A stretch of DNA of 36,195 nt from B1SED10-225 sp964501415 (GTDB lineage: Bacteria; Bacillota_I; Bacilli_A; Izemoplasmatales; Izemoplasmataceae): positions 1 through 36,195 of the forward strand of contig CAZCSL010000015.1 in NCBI GenBank assembly GCA_964501415.1, written 5' to 3'. Below are positions 6,809 through 13,271 of this stretch, in pieces. Under the pieces are notes generated by a model. That model was not told where the DNA came from, did not search any database, and was given only the letters and a program-made list of their open reading frames with translations. Numbering within the stretch: the first letter of the stretch is position 1; each line of letters begins with the position of its first letter. The position numbers were made by a program, and so were the translations under genes.

Positions 6809-7497
6809 GAATAGATATACTTACCTTATTTCCAGACATGATTAAACCCGCATTGTCGCATTCGATGATGTGGCGCGCAACCCACTATAATTTTGTTGAA
6901 ATCAACGTAATTGATTTTAGGGATTATAGTGAAAATAAGCACCGTAGTGTTGATGATAGTCCTTACGGTGGTGGCGCTGGTATGGTATTACGTGTCGAGC
7001 CTGTAATCAAAGCGTTGCGGGCGATTGAAAACCACGAAAAAGCGCTCAAGATTTTGATGACTCCACAAGGAATTACTTATAATCAAGCTAGAGCGAAAAC
7101 CTTATCAAAAAATGATCATCTCATTATACTTTGTGGCCACTATGAAGGGTATGATGAACGGATAAGAGATTATTTTGATGTGGAAATCTCTATTGGTGAT
7201 TATGTTTTGACCGGTGGAGAAATAGCCGCGTTGGCGGTAGTGGATTCAATCGTACGATTAATTCCAGGTGTTTTATCCAATGAAGCCTCGGCGCATGAAG
7301 ACTCGTTTAGCAATATTTTATTGGAATATCCACAATATACGCGCCCACGCGTTTTTGAAGGCAAAAGCGTCCCCGATGTTTTACTGAGTGGACATCATGA
7401 AGAGATTGCTAAATGGCGTTTTTCAGAATCCCTGGAACGCACGAAAATTCGCCGGCCTGATTTATACAAGCAATACCTTGAAAATAAGAAAAAATAG
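6805..7497 (+). CDS. trmD: tRNA (guanine-N1-)-methyltransferase TrmD
   Basis: Methylates G37 at N1 in tRNAs that have G36, using S-adenosylmethionine, which prevents +1 frameshifting. It is a 230-aa SPOUT-fold dimer. Motifs seen are MRIDILTLFPDMI at the start, VDDSPYGGGAGMV, the trefoil-knot SAM site LCGHYEGYDER and ISIGDYVLTGGE, and the C-terminal LSGHHEEIAKWR. Translation is coupled to rimM through a 4-base overlap. It is followed by a separate promoter for rplS rather than a terminator. Confidence 0.97.
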   Translation: MRIDILTLFPDMIKPALSHSMMWRATHYNFVEINVIDFRDYSENKHRSVDDSPYGGGAGMVLRVEPVIKALRAIENHEKALKILMTPQGITYNQARAKTLSKNDHLIILCGHYEGYDERIRDYFDVEISIGDYVLTGGEIAALAVVDSIVRLIPGVLSNEASAHEDSFSNILLEYPQYTRPRVFEGKSVPDVLLSGHHEEIAKWRFSESLERTKIRRPDLYKQYLENKKK

Positions 7498-7526
7498 TTG
7501 TATTATACAAGCGATTATGCTATAAT
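7498..7526 (+). promoter_or_regulatory. Internal promoter for rplS
   Basis: TTGTAT at 7498-7503 and TATAAT at 7521-7526 are 17 bases apart, with TG at 7518-7519 making an extended -10. The promoter begins right after the trmD stop codon and would give rplS an independent transcript with a leader of about 70 nt. Confidence 0.78.
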
Positions 7527-7540
7527 CATTTGCGCTGTGA

Positions 7541-7582
7541 ATCAAGTTGTTCCGCTGGAGAGATGCTCCAAGAACAAGCTAA
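7541..7582 (+). ncRNA. rplS leader hairpin, candidate L19 leader element
   Basis: TTGTTC (7547-7552) pairs with GAACAA (7572-7577), and inside it TGGAG (7556-7560) pairs with CTCCA (7566-7570) around a five-base loop. The two helices are separated by a small asymmetric internal loop. Position and size fit the L19 leader class known upstream of rplS in Firmicutes, thought to mediate autoregulation. I cannot match the class consensus base by base. Confidence 0.55.
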
Positions 7583-7605
7583 TACAAAGTTAAGGAGTGA
7601 ATAAT

Positions 7606-7953
7606 ATGTCGCAAAATCTCATCAGCGAAATTAGCAAAGACTATCTGAAAACCGATCTTCCAGAGTTTAGACCTGGTGACCGCGTTCGCGTCTCAGTAAG
7701 AATCAAAGAAGGTGACCGCGAGCGTATACAGGTATTTGAAGGTTTGGTTATCAAACGTAAAGGTAGTGGCGTAAGCGAAACTTTCACCGTTCGTAAAGTG
7801 TCTTTTGGTGTTGGTATTGAACGCTCTTTTCCCGTTCATTCGCCTTCTATTGCAAAAGTGGAAGTCGTTAGAAAAGGTAAAGTTCGCCGTGCTAAACTTC
7901 ATTACATTCGCGGACGTAGCGCGAAGCAATCTAGAATTAAAGAACGTAGATAA
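7606..7953 (+). CDS. rplS: 50S ribosomal protein bL19
   Basis: A 115-aa 50S protein at the subunit interface. It has the expected PEFRPGDRVRVSVRIKEGDR, FEGLVIKRKGSGVSETFTVRK and the C-terminal VRRAKLHYIRGRSAK. ATG 7606 is chosen with AAGGAG at 7592-7597; an in-frame GTG at 7597 overlaps that site. It has its own promoter and a structured leader, so it can be expressed independently of trmD, and ends at a strong terminator. Confidence 0.97.
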   Translation: MSQNLISEISKDYLKTDLPEFRPGDRVRVSVRIKEGDRERIQVFEGLVIKRKGSGVSETFTVRKVSFGVGIERSFPVHSPSIAKVEVVRKGKVRRAKLHYIRGRSAKQSRIKERR

Positions 7954-7987
7954 GTTTAAAAAAGCCTTGAAAGAGGCTTTTTTAAAC
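7954..7987 (+). terminator. Rho-independent terminator of the rpsP-rplS operon
   Basis: A 13-bp perfect stem, GTTTAAAAAAGCC with GGCTTTTTTAAAC, encloses an eight-base loop. The T run forms part of the 3' arm. It begins immediately after the rplS stop codon. Confidence 0.92.
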
Positions 7988-8011
7988 TCATTAACAAATT
8001 TACACAAAGGT

Positions 8012-8040
8012 TTGAAAACATTTTCATAAAGTGCTATAAT
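8012..8040 (+). promoter_or_regulatory. ccpA promoter with overlapping cre-like palindrome
   Basis: TTGAAA at 8012-8017 and TATAAT at 8035-8040 are 17 bases apart, with TG at 8032-8033 as an extended -10. The palindrome TGAAAACATTTTCA at 8013-8026 covers the -35. It fits the catabolite-responsive element consensus TGWNANCGNTNWCA except for A instead of G at the centre, which suggests autoregulation by the encoded CcpA-like protein. Confidence 0.7.
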
Positions 8041-8065
8041 AGCCTATAAGGAAGAAGGTGGTCAA

Positions 8066-9079
8066 ATGAGTAAAGCAACCATTTATGATGTCGCTGGTGC
8101 CGCTAGAGTATCATTGGCGACGGTTTCTCGTGCTATAAACAATCCCGAGAAAGTAAAACCTGAGACGAGAGAACGTGTTTTAAGAGTTATTGAAGAATTA
8201 GGCTACAAACCCAACGCGTTTGCAAAAGGTTTAGCGTCTAGAAAATCGACGACGGTCGCGGTTTTAGTTCCTGATATGTCGCGGGCTTCAATCGCAGAGA
8301 TGATGAACGGTATCGCCGATATTGCTAGGGTATACAAATACGCTATTCTTCTTTATATTTTAGATAACGAAGAATCGACAGAAGAAGACGTTTTAAAAGA
8401 AATTATCGCTGCTCAAGTTGATGGTATCTTGTATTTGAATGATGAAATCACAGAAAGCCAATATAATTTCTTACAAATGATTCAAAACGAACACCAAATT
8501 CCGATTGTTTTATCCAATACACTTTATCCGGAGAACGATGTTATTCCGAGTGTTTCAATTGACTATGATGCGGCTGGTTATGAAATAACCAAAACTTTGA
8601 TTGATGAAGGTAGACAAAACATTTTTATGGTTTCTACCGTTCGTAAGTACATGGTTAACGATCAAAAAGAACGCGGATACTTGCGTGCGATGCAAGAAGC
8701 TCAACTGACCCCGAAAATCATGAGAACGAGTGGGCGAATTTCGGTCAATACAGAACACTTTAACGAATACTTTAAAAACCATAATGTCGATGGTGTTGTC
8801 GCGGTTAGGGATTCAATTGCCGTGTCGTTTATAAACGTCGCTAGAGCAAATGATGTAAAAATCCCCCAAGATATCAGTGTATGTGGTTTCCAAAATACCA
8901 AGTATGCCTCACTGTCAAGACCAAACCTAACTTGTGTTGATTTGCCTATTTATGACATTGGTGCTGTGAGCATGCGTGTCTTAACGAAAATGATGAACCA
9001 AGAAACTGTAGAAGACCGTACGATCATGCTTGATCATGATATTATATACAGAAACTCTACGAAGCATAAAAAAGACTAA
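8066..9079 (+). CDS. ccpA: LacI/GalR-family regulator, probable catabolite control protein CcpA
   Basis: A 337-aa transcription factor. The N-terminal helix-turn-helix (TIYDVAGAARVSLATVSRAI, residues 5-24) and hinge helix (GYKPNAFAKGLASRKSTTVAV) are very close to those of CcpA, and a periplasmic-binding-like effector/dimer domain follows. CcpA with HPr-Ser-P as corepressor mediates carbon catabolite control in Firmicutes. Proximity to tyrS also occurs in Bacillus. The HPr-contact residues cannot be verified here, so another LacI-family sugar regulator remains possible. AGAAGGTGG lies at good distance upstream of the start. The promoter carries a cre-like palindrome, and read-through into the tyrS leader is possible because no terminator follows. 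Confidence 0.8.
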   Translation: MSKATIYDVAGAARVSLATVSRAINNPEKVKPETRERVLRVIEELGYKPNAFAKGLASRKSTTVAVLVPDMSRASIAEMMNGIADIARVYKYAILLYILDNEESTEEDVLKEIIAAQVDGILYLNDEITESQYNFLQMIQNEHQIPIVLSNTLYPENDVIPSVSIDYDAAGYEITKTLIDEGRQNIFMVSTVRKYMVNDQKERGYLRAMQEAQLTPKIMRTSGRISVNTEHFNEYFKNHNVDGVVAVRDSIAVSFINVARANDVKIPQDISVCGFQNTKYASLSRPNLTCVDLPIYDIGAVSMRVLTKMMNQETVEDRTIMLDHDIIYRNSTKHKKD

Positions 9080-9084
9080 GAATA

Positions 9085-9273
9085 AGAAAAGCTATAGTAG
9101 CTGTTTTTAAGAGACCTGGTGGATGGTGTGAACCAGGATACAGCCTATGTGCATACACTTAGGAGTCGTCATTACCAAATAATGACCGGTTGTTCCGTTA
9201 TCACATTTGAGTGTTAGTAAAACTAAAAAAAAGGTGGTACCGCGGACTTTTGTTCGTCCTTAAGAAGGCGCCA
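9085..9273 (+). promoter_or_regulatory. Tyrosine T-box riboswitch with terminator
   Basis: The T-box AAGGTGGTACCGCGG is at 9231-9245. Stem I distal hairpin CCTGG/CCAGG holds GGATGGTGTGAA. The likely specifier UAC (Tyr) is at 9139-9141, directly after that hairpin. A second perfect hairpin GTCATTA/TAATGAC follows. In the terminator form AAGGTGG (9231-9237) pairs with CCACCTT near 9261-9267, followed by TTTTT. Uncharged tRNA-Tyr should favour read-through into tyrS. I find no clear promoter between ccpA and this leader. Confidence 0.92.
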
Positions 9274-9298
9274 CCTTTTTATTATTTGGAGGATTAGG

Positions 9299-10537
9299 AT
9301 GAATATTATTGAAGATTTAACGTATCGCAACCTCATTTATGGCGTTACCGATGAGGAGCTTAAAGAAAAACTTACGCAAGAAAAACTCACGTTTTATCTC
9401 GGCGCTGACCCTACGGCTGATTCTTTGCATGTTGGCCACTTGCTTGCCTATTTGGTTGCCAAAAGACTCACCGCTTATGGCCATAAACCAATTTTACTTA
9501 TTGGAGGTGCCACGGGATTAATCGGTGACCCAAGTGGGAAAAGTGAAGAAAGAAACTTATTGACTTTGGAAGAGACAAAACAAAACGCTTCTGCCATCGA
9601 AAAGCAGGTTAAAAACATCTTACCAGAAGCCACTATCGTCAACAATTATGACTGGATGAAAAATTTTGATGTCATCAGTTTTTTAAGAGATGTTGGTAAG
9701 TATTTTAATCTAAATCAGATGTTGGCTAAAGAAAGCGTCAAGGCACGCTTAGAAAGCGGTATTAGCTTTACAGAATTCAGCTATCAAATCATTCAATCAA
9801 TCGATTTTTTAGAACTGTATAAAGATCATGGTTGTACCTTGCAAATCGGGGGTCAAGAACAATGGGGCAACATTACCGCCGGTTTAGAGTTGATTCGCAA
9901 GACGCTTGGGTCAAACCATAAAGCATACGGTATCGTTTTTCCTTTAATCACCAAAAAAGATGGGACGAAGTTTGGCAAAACCGCCGATGGTGCCGTTTGG
10001 CTTGATGAAAAGAAAACTTCACCATACGCCTTTTATCAGTATTGGATTAATTTAGATGATCAAGAAGCGATGGAACGCCTGAAACAATTTACTGAACTAA
10101 AGCCTGATGAAATCGATGCGATTGGTTTAAAAATGAAAGAAACTCCACACCTAAGACATGCACAAAAAGCACTAGCAAAAGAGTTGACAAGATTGGTGCA
10201 CGGTCAAGGCCGCTTGGATCAAGCTTTGAAAATTACTGAGGCACTATTTAACAACGATATCGAGGCTTTGGACAGTGAAGAGATTGAAATGGCCTTTGAA
10301 GGTGTACCCGTTGCTGTCTTATCTAAGGACACAACCCTTGTGGATGCACTGATAACCGCAACCTTGGCATCAAGTAAACGTGAAGCACGCACGTTTATCA
10401 AACAAAACGCGGTCAGTCTTAACGGGACTAAAATTCAGGATGTCGAGCACGTTTTAAAACCCAAGGACGCACTGCACAAACAATACTTCATTTTAAAACG
10501 TGGTAAAAAACACTATGCATTGATTAAGTTTAAATAA
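9299..10537 (+). CDS. tyrS: Tyrosyl-tRNA synthetase
   Basis: Charges tRNA-Tyr with tyrosine. It is a 412-aa class Ic enzyme with the normal length. The Rossmann fold begins with FYLGADPTADSLHVGHLL, where HVGH (44-47) is the HIGH signature. The KMSKS-type loop is KFGKT (224-228) in GTKFGKTADGAVW. Tyrosine-binding residues lie in SYQIIQSIDF and QIGGQEQWGNI. A C-terminal S4 domain spans about 340-412 (SSKREARTFIKQNAVSLNG). GGAGGATTAGG-type sequence precedes the start. Control is by the tyrosine T-box directly upstream. A decayed IS element follows the gene, and its hairpin may now serve as the terminator. Confidence 0.97.
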   Translation: MNIIEDLTYRNLIYGVTDEELKEKLTQEKLTFYLGADPTADSLHVGHLLAYLVAKRLTAYGHKPILLIGGATGLIGDPSGKSEERNLLTLEETKQNASAIEKQVKNILPEATIVNNYDWMKNFDVISFLRDVGKYFNLNQMLAKESVKARLESGISFTEFSYQIIQSIDFLELYKDHGCTLQIGGQEQWGNITAGLELIRKTLGSNHKAYGIVFPLITKKDGTKFGKTADGAVWLDEKKTSPYAFYQYWINLDDQEAMERLKQFTELKPDEIDAIGLKMKETPHLRHAQKALAKELTRLVHGQGRLDQALKITEALFNNDIEALDSEEIEMAFEGVPVAVLSKDTTLVDALITATLASSKREARTFIKQNAVSLNGTKIQDVEHVLKPKDALHKQYFILKRGKKHYALIKFK

Positions 10538-10558
10538 AAAAACGCTCATTTTTACGTA

Positions 10559-10944
10559 GTAGACACAGTAAACAATAAAACTACGTTTGAATTAAATTTA
10601 AGGCCTGATTCCTAAATTGTAAGGAGTTAGGCCTTTTAATACGGGTTGAAATCTTTGGCTATTGTAGAAAGATAGGTATTATTCAAGCCATTTTCACAAA
10701 CATTTTCTGGCTTGTTTCATATATAATTGACTTTCGTTTTACGAATTGCTGAAAAAATTCCTAATATGCGCATATGCCTTCTAAGCCGTTTTAATTTCAT
10801 TATTTAAGTATCGTTTGACGATTTAAAGTTTCATTTTTTTTGCTGTGTCTTGAAGGTCTTCTCATATTAAAATACCTTCAAAGTATCTTACTATAATCAA
10901 GTACTTGTAATGCTTTTCATTACTTTCTTTTTTATAGTGTCTTC
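10559..10944 (-). mobile_element. Decayed, internally deleted IS3-family insertion sequence
   Basis: No intact gene is present, but minus-strand translation shows ordered IS3-type fragments. They are KHYKYLIIVRYFEGILI (10915-10865) and IVKRYLNNEIKTA (10822-10784), resembling orfA; RLRRHMRILGIFSAIRK (10788-10738), resembling the orfB N-terminal helix; and YLSFYNSQRFQPVLKGLTP (10678-10622), the typical C-terminal end of the orfB integrase. One base shift later the same strand continues LQFRNQALN and a stop. The DDE core is missing, so several hundred bases have been lost. Imperfect terminal inverted repeats are visible: inward from 10559 and from 10944, 13 of 18 bases match around AGACAC and TAAA. 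I see no target-site duplication. The exact IS3 subgroup is uncertain. Confidence 0.65.
10600..10640 (+). terminator. Strong hairpin inside the IS remnant, possible tyrS terminator
   Basis: AAGGCCTGATTCC (10600-10612) pairs along all 13 positions, with two G-U pairs, with GGAGTTAGGCCTT (10623-10635), followed by TTTTAATA. It is the only terminator-like structure after tyrS. It lies in what was the 3' end of the transposase gene, so its use for tyrS would be secondary. Confidence 0.6.
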
Positions 10945-11097
10945 TTTAGAGGTATCATATCATTTTGCCTTTTTTATTTTGATTTAATTCGTTAAAAAGG
11001 TGTTATAATAGCGTTAGATAGTCAAAGGTGTATTTTACCTTATTAGTGCTGCTTAGAGCCAATCAAACTACCGCCCAACTAGGGCAAGAAAGGGACT
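10945..11097 (+). promoter_or_regulatory. Extended -10 promoter and short structured leader of the ABC exporter operon
   Basis: TGTTATAAT at 11001-11009 is an extended -10; no good -35 is seen. Transcription should begin near 11016, giving a leader of about 80 nt. It contains two small hairpins, AAGGT/ACCTT (11025-11041) and GCCC/GGGC (11073-11085), and then AAAGGG before the start codon. I do not recognise a known riboswitch class. Nothing else is visible in 10945-11000. Confidence 0.55.
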
Positions 11098-11298
11098 ATG
11101 ATGGAATCTTTAATTGATTTGCTACCGATTTTAATACCGTTTTTAGTGATTGAATTAGGCGTTAGGATTTACTGTATTATCGATGTAAATAAACCAGAAC
11201 GCGAAGTGCTTTTGGTAAACAAGACTGTATGGACTGTCTTGATTGCTTTAGTAACCTTTGCTTGGGTGGTGTATTTGCTTGGAGGCAAAAAAGCATGA
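11098..11298 (+). CDS. Small membrane protein with PLDc_N domain (YxlE-like)
   Basis: A 66-aa protein with two hydrophobic helices (about 6-28 and 42-62) joined by a short polar loop IIDVNKPEREVLLVNK. This is the pattern of the PLDc_N domain found at the N-terminus of cardiolipin synthases and in stand-alone proteins such as B. subtilis YxlE. YxlE is encoded with an ABC ATPase (YxlF) and a permease (YxlG), exactly the arrangement here; in Bacillus the YxlDE proteins are reported as negative regulators of sigma-Y. Two adjacent ATG codons exist (11098 and 11101), and the second has the better distance from AAAGGG. It overlaps the ATPase gene by 4 bases. No sigma factor gene is present. Confidence 0.75.
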   Translation: MMESLIDLLPILIPFLVIELGVRIYCIIDVNKPEREVLLVNKTVWTVLIALVTFAWVVYLLGGKKA

Positions 11299-12212
11299 GT
11301 ATCTTAGAAGTTAAAAACCTAACTAAGTTTTATGGCGATTTTAAGGCTTTAGATGATGTGAATCTCAGGGTTAAGAAAAATGAAGTTTATGGCTTTATCG
11401 GTCGCAACGGAGCCGGGAAGACGACAACCATTAATAGTATCTTATCATTGATTGAGTATCAATCTGGTGAGATACTTTTTGATGGGAAAAAAGTTTCTAA
11501 ACTGACGATGCACGATAAACGTGATATTGGGTATGTCCCTGATGTTCCAAGTTTTCCAAGATACTTGAATGCTCGTGAGTTTTTAGGGTTTGTGTATGAT
11601 GCTTATCAATTACCAGTTGATAAAAAAAATGAGACCATCAAAGCGACTCTCAGTCGTGTTCAGCTTGAAGATAATCTCAAAAAGATCTCAGGATATTCAA
11701 GGGGTATGAAACAGCGTTTGGCGATTGCTCAAGCTTTAATTCATAAACCTAAATTATTACTCATGGATGAACCAACGAGTGCTTTAGATCCAATTGGTCG
11801 CAAAGATATTATTGATATTATTAGAGAACTTAAAAAAGACTTAACGATTCTTTATTCAACCCATATTTTAGAGGATGCCCAAAAGGTTTGTGACACCATA
11901 GGCTTAATCGAGGGTGGGAAAATGCTTTTCGAAAAACCATTGAAGACGGTTATTAGTGATAAACAACAAGCTTATTACATACGTACAGATCAAGGAATTG
12001 ATGAGACCTTGAGTATGGTTAAAGCCTCTAATTTAGTGTTTGATGAACATACGTATAATGAGGGCATAGTTTATACCTTAAAAGATGCTAGTAAAAGTGT
12101 TGAATTTCAACGATATTTAGCTGAAAAAAATATTGGTATTACCCATTTACAGCTCTATGAGAAATCATTAGAAGATGTCTTTGTGGAGGTGCTTAATGAA
12201 AACAATCGTTAG
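11295..12212 (+). CDS. ABC transporter ATP-binding protein (YxlF/CcmA-like exporter class)
   Basis: A 305-aa cytosolic ATPase that powers the permease encoded next. It has Walker A GRNGAGKTT (36-44), the signature YSRGMKQ (134-140), Walker B LLLMDEP (154-160), D-loop SALD and the switch His190. The C-terminal 90 residues resemble the extension of drug- or lantibiotic-type exporters (ABC-2 partners). ATG 11295 is chosen because GGAGG lies at 11281-11285 and because it overlaps the previous gene by 4 bases. It overlaps the permease gene by 17 bases. The substrate is unknown; the operon form matches yxlEFG. Confidence 0.9.
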   Translation: MSILEVKNLTKFYGDFKALDDVNLRVKKNEVYGFIGRNGAGKTTTINSILSLIEYQSGEILFDGKKVSKLTMHDKRDIGYVPDVPSFPRYLNAREFLGFVYDAYQLPVDKKNETIKATLSRVQLEDNLKKISGYSRGMKQRLAIAQALIHKPKLLLMDEPTSALDPIGRKDIIDIIRELKKDLTILYSTHILEDAQKVCDTIGLIEGGKMLFEKPLKTVISDKQQAYYIRTDQGIDETLSMVKASNLVFDEHTYNEGIVYTLKDASKSVEFQRYLAEKNIGITHLQLYEKSLEDVFVEVLNENNR

Positions 12213-12960
12213 TTATGATTTGATGTATTTTAAGAAGACATCTAAATTTATCGTTTTTGGGGTTTTGGGCATTTTTCTAGCAGGATTTAGCGCTTTAACA
12301 GCGCGATACTTTAATGTAATAATTGAGTATTCTTTAGGTCAGGAAGGTATTGATATCGTTTTGCCAGAGCCAACGGTTTTAGAGAGTTATACACAGTTTT
12401 TTAGTAATTTTACGCAAATATATTTGTTTGTTACATTGTTTATTGCGGTGATGTTTTTTATGCAAGATAAAACTAGAGGACACTACCCATTAATCTTTAC
12501 GAAGCCTATATTAAGAAGCCATTACATTTTATCTAAGAGCTTGATTATATCTTTAACCATAATTATTAGCTATATTGTTTCATCTTTGTTTTTTGGTTAC
12601 TATAGTTATGTTTTATTTGATACATTTGATGTTGGCCTATTTAGTATAGCTTCGCTTGCTTTTATTGTTTATTGTTTGTTAGTCATTCATATAGGCCTTA
12701 TTGCTTCTGTGATCTTTAAGAACTTTTTAGGAGCAATTATCCTGCCAGTCAGTTTATTTGTTCTATTTGGTTTACTATCACCAATTCATGGGGGCATCTT
12801 TGCGTACTTCCCTTATCATTTAATGAATTACCCGTTAGCATTGATGAGTGAGAGTGTTGAGGTGAGCACGGTTCTTTTAACAACCCTTATCGGATTTGTT
12901 TTGATTGTTGTCTTATTGTTTTCGAGTATTCGGTTGTTCCAAAATAGGTCATTGTTATAA
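12196..12960 (+). CDS. ABC-2 type permease (YxlG-like)
   Basis: A 254-aa integral membrane protein with about six predicted helices, including hydrophobic stretches at about 20-42, 75-95, 110-135, 145-172, 178-200 and 225-245. The segment MFFMQDKTRGHYPLIFTKP is typical of ABC-2 permeases just after the second helix. No soluble domain is present. ATG 12196 follows GGAGGT at 12185-12190; the gene starts inside the ATPase gene, so the pair is translationally coupled. Together with the preceding ATPase and PLDc_N protein it forms a complete exporter. Substrate unknown. Confidence 0.82.
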   Translation: MKTIVSYDLMYFKKTSKFIVFGVLGIFLAGFSALTARYFNVIIEYSLGQEGIDIVLPEPTVLESYTQFFSNFTQIYLFVTLFIAVMFFMQDKTRGHYPLIFTKPILRSHYILSKSLIISLTIIISYIVSSLFFGYYSYVLFDTFDVGLFSIASLAFIVYCLLVIHIGLIASVIFKNFLGAIILPVSLFVLFGLLSPIHGGIFAYFPYHLMNYPLALMSESVEVSTVLLTTLIGFVLIVVLLFSSIRLFQNRSLL

Positions 12961-12985
12961 AAAAACTCTCAATGAGAGTTTTTTT
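12959..12985. terminator. Bidirectional terminator between the ABC operon and arsR
   Basis: AAAAAAACTCTC pairs with GAGAGTTTTTTT around a three-base loop. A and T runs on both sides make it usable from either direction, and it overlaps the stop codons of the two convergent operons. Confidence 0.88.
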
Positions 12986-13271
12986 AACATTCTAATACGT
13001 GATCTCTTGCCATTTTGTAAATGGTTGCGACGTGTTCATCTTTTAGCGTATAGTAGATTCTTTTGCCTTCACGTTTGGTTTTAACGACATTGCGTTTTCT
13101 TAAGAGCTTTAACTGATGTGAAATGGTCGATTGTTGCATGTTTAATCGTTTGCATATTTGGTCCACATAGCATTCACCATCTAACAGCAAATCTATAATC
13201 TTTAGTCTAGTTGGATGAGAGAATATTTTTAATAAATCCTGGATTCTATCGATGGTTTTAGGATGTTGCAT
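12984..13271 (-). CDS. ArsR/SmtB-family metal-sensing repressor, CzrA-like
   Basis: A 95-aa winged-helix repressor. The DNA-recognition helix is in MQQSTISHQLKLLRKRN (45-61). The C-terminal helix carries Asp78, His80, His91 and Glu94, which align with the alpha-5 zinc site of S. aureus CzrA (Asp84, His86, His97, His100), the last ligand being Glu instead of His. Cysteines 34, 40 and 95 are also present, but the CxC alpha-3 site of CadC is not. This points to zinc sensing (inference). It is co-transcribed downstream of the P-type ATPase and overlaps it by 14 bases. A fitting operator sits in the promoter of that ATPase, so the pair should be self-regulated and induced by metal. Confidence 0.88.
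   Translation of the reverse strand: MQHPKTIDRIQDLLKIFSHPTRLKIIDLLLDGECYVDQICKRLNMQQSTISHQLKLLRKRNVVKTKREGKRIYYTLKDEHVATIYKMARDHVLEC

Noticed and set aside
7693..8007. Antisense open frame over rplS
   Set aside because: It is a shadow of a ribosomal protein gene, crosses the terminator, and has no ribosome-binding site or recognisable family.
10553..10586. ACGTAGT/ACTACGT inverted repeat as an operator or tyrS terminator
   Set aside because: One arm is in the IS end and the other in the flank, the loop is 19 bases and no T run follows; probably coincidental.
10945..11097. Known riboswitch (TPP, c-di-GMP, preQ1, fluoride) before the ABC operon
   Set aside because: None of the consensus cores is present; only two short hairpins are seen.
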